The position numbers and the translations under genes are program-made. Under the pieces are notes generated by a model, which saw nothing but the letters and a program-made list of their open reading frames with translations, ran no database searches and was not told the DNA's origin. Below are positions 3,788 to 5,949 of a stretch of DNA of 5,949 nt, piece after piece. Source of the DNA: an uncultured Bacteroidales bacterium (GTDB lineage: Bacteria > Bacteroidota > Bacteroidia > Bacteroidales > Muribaculaceae). The stretch is taken from the NCBI GenBank assembly GCA_947176515.1, contig CAMWQZ010000089.1:1-5949 (forward strand). Reading direction: 5' to 3'. Position 1 is the stretch's first letter; the number at the start of each line of letters is the position of its first letter.

Positions 3788-5949
3788 ATGGAAGAAAAAA
3801 AACTATTTTTACTTGATGCATACGCCCTTATTTACCGGGCATACTACGCCCTGTTACGTTCGCCCAGAGTGACGTCGACAGGATTTAACACATCGGCCAT
3901 TTTCGGCTTCTGCAACACCCTCGACGAAATACTTCGCAAAGAGGCCCCCGGCTACATCGCCGTCTGCTTCGACCCTGCCGGCGGCCACACCTTCCGCCAC
4001 GAAGCCTATCCCGAATACAAGGCTCAGCGCGACAAACAGCCCGAAGACATCACCCTGTCGGTGCCCTACATAAAGCGAATACTTGAAGCATACCGCATAC
4101 CGATTATCGAAATGCCGCGTTATGAGGCCGACGACGTCATCGGCTCGCTCTCTGTCATAGCCGAAAAAGAGGGCTTCACCACTTATATGATGACCCCTGA
4201 CAAAGATTATGGCCAGCTGGTCGACGAACACACGTTCATGTACCGTCCGGCATTGAAAGGCCAGGGCTTTGAAATCAGAGGGCCGAAAGAAGTCTGCGAA
4301 CGCTACGGCATCTCGTCGCCCCGACAGGTCATCGACCTGCTCGCACTCGAAGGTGACGCGAGCGACAACGTCCCCGGCTGCCCCGGCGTAGGCGAAAAAA
4401 CTGCTGCCAAGCTGATTGCCGAATGGGGCTCGGTCGAAAATCTTCTCGACAACGTCGACCAACTCAAAGGCGCTCTGCGCACTCGCGTCAGCGAACACGC
4501 CGACCAGATACGCTTCTCTAAATTTCTCGTCACAATCAAGACCGACGTCCCTCTCGATGTGACCCCCGACATGCTCGCCCGTCAGGAACCCGACGTGGCG
4601 GCACTCGTTTCAGTCTATGAAGAGCTTGAATTCAAGACCTTTGCGGCGCGGCTCAAATCAGCCGTTGAGCCTGTAAAACAGGAGCCGGCGCCGATGGGGT
4701 CGCTATTTGACTTTGATTCAGATGAGCAACCGGCTGTCGAAAGCCGCCCAGAGACACAGGTCAAAGAGCTTAGCGACCTCGGCGAGCTGTCAAACTTCTT
4801 AAGCAAAGCGTCTGAGCGAGAAATGGTCGGCATGGCGCTGTTTGTCGACGGCGACGAAGCCATGACGGCCCGATGGGAAGGCATAGCTTTCAACATTGAC
4901 GACTCGGAGAGTGTGTATCTGACCCTGCCGCCTGCCGGCATGGGACGTGAGGAAGTAATGGCGACACTGGCGTCTCTGTTTGCAAATGAATCAGTCACTG
5001 TCGTCTCTGCCGACATCAAGCGTGATATCCTGCTGCTCCGCCGCGAAGGGGTCGACTTCACATGCCGATTCTTTGACGTAGCGGTCGCTCATTATATATT
5101 ATCTCCTGAAACAAATCATCGCCCCGTCAGTCTTGCCGCAGCCTATCTTAAGCGCAAGTCGATGGACTATGATCTCACTGCCGCCGACGTCAAGGCTGCC
5201 AATGCCGCTGACCCACGTCGCTATGTCAAGGTCTACGGCGAGACAGCGCTTCTCGTGCGCCAGCTTGCACCCGTCCTGCTCAATGAAATCGAGCAGCAGG
5301 GTCAGAAACATCTGCTCGACAGGATAGAGTTTCCGTTTGTCCGAGTGCTCGCCGATATGGAATGGGAGGGCGTCAGAATCGACGTCGCTGAGCTCGCCTC
5401 ACAATCGCGCCGGCTGACAGCCCGGATGGTCGACCTCGAGCGGCAAGTCTACGAGCTTGCCGGTGAGACATTCAACATCGGTTCGCCCATGCAGGTCGGC
5501 GATGTGCTTTTCGGCAAACTTCAGATTGACCCCTCAGCCAAGAAAACCAAACGCGGCGCATGGTCTACGACCGAAGAAGTGCTTGAAAAATACCGCAACC
5601 GCCATCCGATTGTCAGTCTCATTCTCGAGATTCGCGGCTTGAAAAAGCTTTTGGCAACATATGTCGACGCGCTACCTAAACTTATAAATCCGAGGACAGG
5701 CAAGATTCACACAACTTTTAATCAAACCGTTACCGCCACGGGGCGCATATCATCGGCCAATCCAAACCTCCAGAATATACCTATACGCACCGACGAGGGC
5801 CGCGACATACGCCGCGCGTTCATCCCCGACCGCGGCGACTTAATTATGAGCGCCGATTACTCACAGATTGAGTTGCGCCTCATGGCTCATCTCAGCAATG
5901 ACCCGACCATGATTGAAGCCTTTGTCGAGCATCAGGACATCCACCGGGC
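3788..5949 (+). CDS. polA: DNA polymerase I (partial, 3' end beyond the window)
   Basis: Repair and Okazaki-fragment polymerase. The frame is open for 720 codons plus two bases and leaves the window; whole family members have about 930 residues. Domain 1 (1-290) is a 5' nuclease with intact metal ligands: D10, D62, E113, D115, D116, D138, D140, and the helix-hairpin-helix region GDASDNVPGCPGVGEKT (189-205) with D190 and D193. The helical arch has Y77, K78 and R81. A linker (295-335) follows. Domain 2 (about 336-500) has the 3'-5' exonuclease fold, but the usual DxE motif reads A350-L-F352 and the YxxxD motif reads Y479...Y483; only D413 and Y479 keep their place. Proofreading is therefore probably lost. 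The polymerase domain begins normally with TATGRISSANPNLQNIP (R653) and motif A DYSQIELR, whose D690 is a catalytic metal ligand. The fingers O-helix and the second catalytic aspartate lie outside. Start chosen at ATG 3788 because D10 then sits at the family's usual distance. Confidence 0.95.
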   Translation, partial: MEEKKLFLLDAYALIYRAYYALLRSPRVTSTGFNTSAIFGFCNTLDEILRKEAPGYIAVCFDPAGGHTFRHEAYPEYKAQRDKQPEDITLSVPYIKRILEAYRIPIIEMPRYEADDVIGSLSVIAEKEGFTTYMMTPDKDYGQLVDEHTFMYRPALKGQGFEIRGPKEVCERYGISSPRQVIDLLALEGDASDNVPGCPGVGEKTAAKLIAEWGSVENLLDNVDQLKGALRTRVSEHADQIRFSKFLVTIKTDVPLDVTPDMLARQEPDVAALVSVYEELEFKTFAARLKSAVEPVKQEPAPMGSLFDFDSDEQPAVESRPETQVKELSDLGELSNFLSKASEREMVGMALFVDGDEAMTARWEGIAFNIDDSESVYLTLPPAGMGREEVMATLASLFANESVTVVSADIKRDILLLRREGVDFTCRFFDVAVAHYILSPETNHRPVSLAAAYLKRKSMDYDLTAADVKAANAADPRRYVKVYGETALLVRQLAPVLLNEIEQQGQKHLLDRIEFPFVRVLADMEWEGVRIDVAELASQSRRLTARMVDLERQVYELAGETFNIGSPMQVGDVLFGKLQIDPSAKKTKRGAWSTTEEVLEKYRNRHPIVSLILEIRGLKKLLATYVDALPKLINPRTGKIHTTFNQTVTATGRISSANPNLQNIPIRTDEGRDIRRAFIPDRGDLIMSADYSQIELRLMAHLSNDPTMIEAFVEHQDIHR

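Noticed and set aside
3693..3821. N-terminal extension of ispB by 43 codons
   Set aside because: It would start inside polA and upstream of the TACCTTTG box; the extra residues resemble no prenyl synthase N-terminus.
3854..4498. Long antisense open frame (214 codons) opposite polA
   Set aside because: It lies fully inside the well-supported 5' nuclease domain of polA, has no promoter box or recognisable motif, and a GC-rich codon pattern on the coding strand readily produces such shadows.
1..5949. A previously undescribed multi-gene defence or metabolic system
   Set aside because: The recognised genes are housekeeping genes with separate promoters, and the single uncharacterised gene has no partner in the window that would define a system.

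Overview
The window looks like chromosome of a Bacteroidota species, probably order Bacteroidales and perhaps a Muribaculaceae-like gut lineage; the family-level guess is inference. Direct support comes from repeated Bacteroidota-type promoter elements (-7 box TAnnTTTG, with a TTTG -33 box exactly 20 bases upstream in the best cases), from starts without clear Shine-Dalgarno sequences, and from a transposase relic of a type I associate with Bacteroidales.

Left edge (1-422). A textbook leftward promoter lies at 93-124. It drives a strongly self-complementary sequence that starts at the predicted transcription start and leaves the window at base 1, probably a structured RNA that I cannot name. 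Next comes a rightward, 5'-truncated IS982-type transposase remnant ending at 370, then about 50 bases without a gene.

Middle (423-2127). A leftward, A+T-rich gene encodes a 498-residue protein. It has a lysine-rich N-terminus, a conserved-looking N-terminal domain, a very acidic linker and a helical HEAT-like C-terminal half resembling DUF1186. The following gap of about 200 bases holds its promoter, an orphan rightward promoter box, and a GC-rich stretch with hairpins and a 9-base direct repeat.

Right half (2128-5949). Two leftward genes lie in tandem: a GtrA-family membrane protein and a long-chain trans-polyprenyl diphosphate synthase (IspB type), each with its own -7 box. Their stop codons sit inside two copies of a 25-base imperfect repeat. 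Divergent from the synthase, and sharing a 95-base promoter region with it, is polA (DNA polymerase I), which runs off the right edge after 720 codons. Its 5' nuclease domain is intact and its polymerase domain begins normally, but the proofreading domain between them has lost acidic catalytic residues.

Functionally this is mostly housekeeping: DNA repair and replication (polA), isoprenoid chain synthesis for quinones or lipid carriers (ispB), and probably lipid-linked sugar handling (GtrA). The left third is accessory-like, with an IS scar and an uncharacterised protein. I found no convincing new multi-gene system. The best leads are the unnamed structured RNA at the left edge, the degenerate polA proofreading domain, and the hairpin/repeat family around the GtrA and ispB stop codons.
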